DNA of 64,000 nucleotides from positions 6,844 to 70,843 of the forward strand of contig CAKSZJ010000017.1 in NCBI GenBank assembly GCA_934525595.1, given 5' to 3'. The translations under genes and the position numbers were made by a program. The DNA comes from an uncultured Chiayiivirga sp. GTDB lineage: Bacteria > Pseudomonadota > Gammaproteobacteria > Xanthomonadales > Xanthomonadaceae. The notes beneath the pieces are model-generated. The model had not been told where the DNA came from. It did no database searches and saw only the letters and a program-made list of their open reading frames with translations. Below are positions 63,356-64,000 of this stretch, one piece after another (the first letter of the stretch is position 1; each line of letters opens with the position of its first letter).

Positions 63356-64000
63356 TCATGGGCTGTCACTCTCTGAGAACTTCTCTGTGACCTTCCAGAG
63401 AAAGTCTCTAAGATCTGAATAGTGTTTGGCAAACTCGGTACTGCGCTCAAACGTGGCGTAACAGGCGTTTCTTGCATCGCTTGGATCAGCCGCAAGCCCC
63501 AGATTGCACATTTCCTGAAACAGCATGTGGTGCTGACCGTGAGTCAGAGCCGCTAGGAGCGATGCATTGGGGCTCTCTGCGAGGTAAGCGCGGACCAAGA
63601 ATCTCTCTGGCGCCTCGTACGGATATATGAACGCGGTTTGCTCTTCTGGGTTCTCGAAAAAATGAGAGTAGCCATCGACCTCTTTGTGGTCGCCGTCAAA
63701 AACTGCGCAATAGCCGACCTTGTTCCGGTACTGAGTGAAATTTCGCTTATGTCGATTGTAGTCAGTACGAACGTCATTGGCCGCGCCGCTTGTGATTACA
63801 TTTACGAGCCTGTCGTAATGAGGCTTTTCAGAGGAAATCTTCGTAAGGACTTTTCCGATCAGGAACTTTGCAAGTTCGTCCTCGCAGTAAGCGCGAAAAA
63901 GGGGGTGGCTGACTGCGTCCATCCCCCCTGCGTCAAGATAGTTGTCGCCCCGATAGACTCCACACTCGGGGGCAGAGGACAGCGCATTGGCTCGATACGG
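63356..64000 (-). CDS. OLD/AAA-type nuclease, C-terminal (TOPRIM-like) part, truncated by window edge
   Basis: The frame is open from the window edge to the stop at 63356, about 214 visible codons; the internal ATG at 63922 is not the true start because upstream codons continue (VYRGDNYLDAGG). The segment AYCEDELAKFLIGKVL and, later, VGYCAVFDGDHKEVDG fit the TOPRIM acidic motifs (E...D..A and DGD) of overcoming-lysogenization-defect nucleases, whose N-terminal half is an ABC-type ATPase. Proteins of this type act in antiphage systems such as Gabija and retron-linked modules. Lower GC than the core genome and the attC-like site suggest it came as a mobile cassette. Confidence 0.55.
   Translation of the reverse strand, partial: PYRANALSSAPECGVYRGDNYLDAGGMDAVSHPLFRAYCEDELAKFLIGKVLTKISSEKPHYDRLVNVITSGAANDVRTDYNRHKRNFTQYRNKVGYCAVFDGDHKEVDGYSHFFENPEEQTAFIYPYEAPERFLVRAYLAESPNASLLAALTHGQHHMLFQEMCNLGLAADPSDARNACYATFERSTEFAKHYSDLRDFLWKVTEKFSESDSP

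Overview
The window reads as a GC-rich gammaproteobacterial chromosome, most likely order Xanthomonadales (Lysobacterales). Support comes from gene order and family content: pilS next to sucCD, folC-SPOR-cvpA-purF, rph-yicC, an X6-type ECF sigma factor coupled to a TPR Ser/Thr kinase, and a secreted protein ending in a DGFE-type tail. No species can be named from sequence alone.

1-18690 is core chromosome: the 5' part of a Na/Pi-cotransporter-like gene, a pirin, a CDF metal exporter divergent from a phytase-like lipoprotein, then folC-SPOR-cvpA-purF-DUF455 on the minus strand. An orphan PycTM-like membrane protein, prmC, a beta-helix exoprotein, an ECF sigma factor/kinase pair, rph, a DUF2799 lipoprotein and yicC follow.

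18691-37170 is an integrated mobile element of about 18.5 kb, inserted at the 3' end of yicC and bounded by an imperfect repeat of that end. Its order is: P4-type tyrosine integrase, AlpA regulator, and a chain of genes overlapping by 4 bases. The chain includes a winged-helix replication protein that carries five ~20-base iterons followed by an AT-rich tract inside its gene (a lambda-like origin). Next come a disordered protein, a coiled-coil protein and one giant polyvalent protein (3045 codons, LPD1/LPD38 type, two zincin motifs, a likely overprinted internal gene). After a structured non-coding stretch with a C4-type antisense RNA there is a second chain of small overlapping genes, ending with an AlpA/excisionase. 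I see no capsid, portal, terminase or tail gene, so it looks like a phage satellite or strongly reduced prophage. This is the most interesting part of the window.

37171-45059 is a molybdenum block: rhodanese-MoeB, modABC on the plus strand, converging with moaA-moaCB-moeA-moaD-moaE on the minus strand. Together these cover molybdate uptake and most of molybdopterin synthesis. 45316-58841 is again housekeeping: rimB-rimK, an OmpR-type two-component pair, metF, etfB-etfA, an ATP-grasp enzyme, ETF-ubiquinone oxidoreductase, an amidase, a Rieske protein and pilS. 59040-61091 is sucC-sucD.

61092-64000 is a second accessory stretch, less regular in composition. It holds a small secreted protein, a TspO protein, an IS110 transposase fragment, and the C-terminal (TOPRIM-like) part of an OLD/AAA-type nuclease running off the window edge. 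That gene's stop codon is followed by an integron attC-like half-site.
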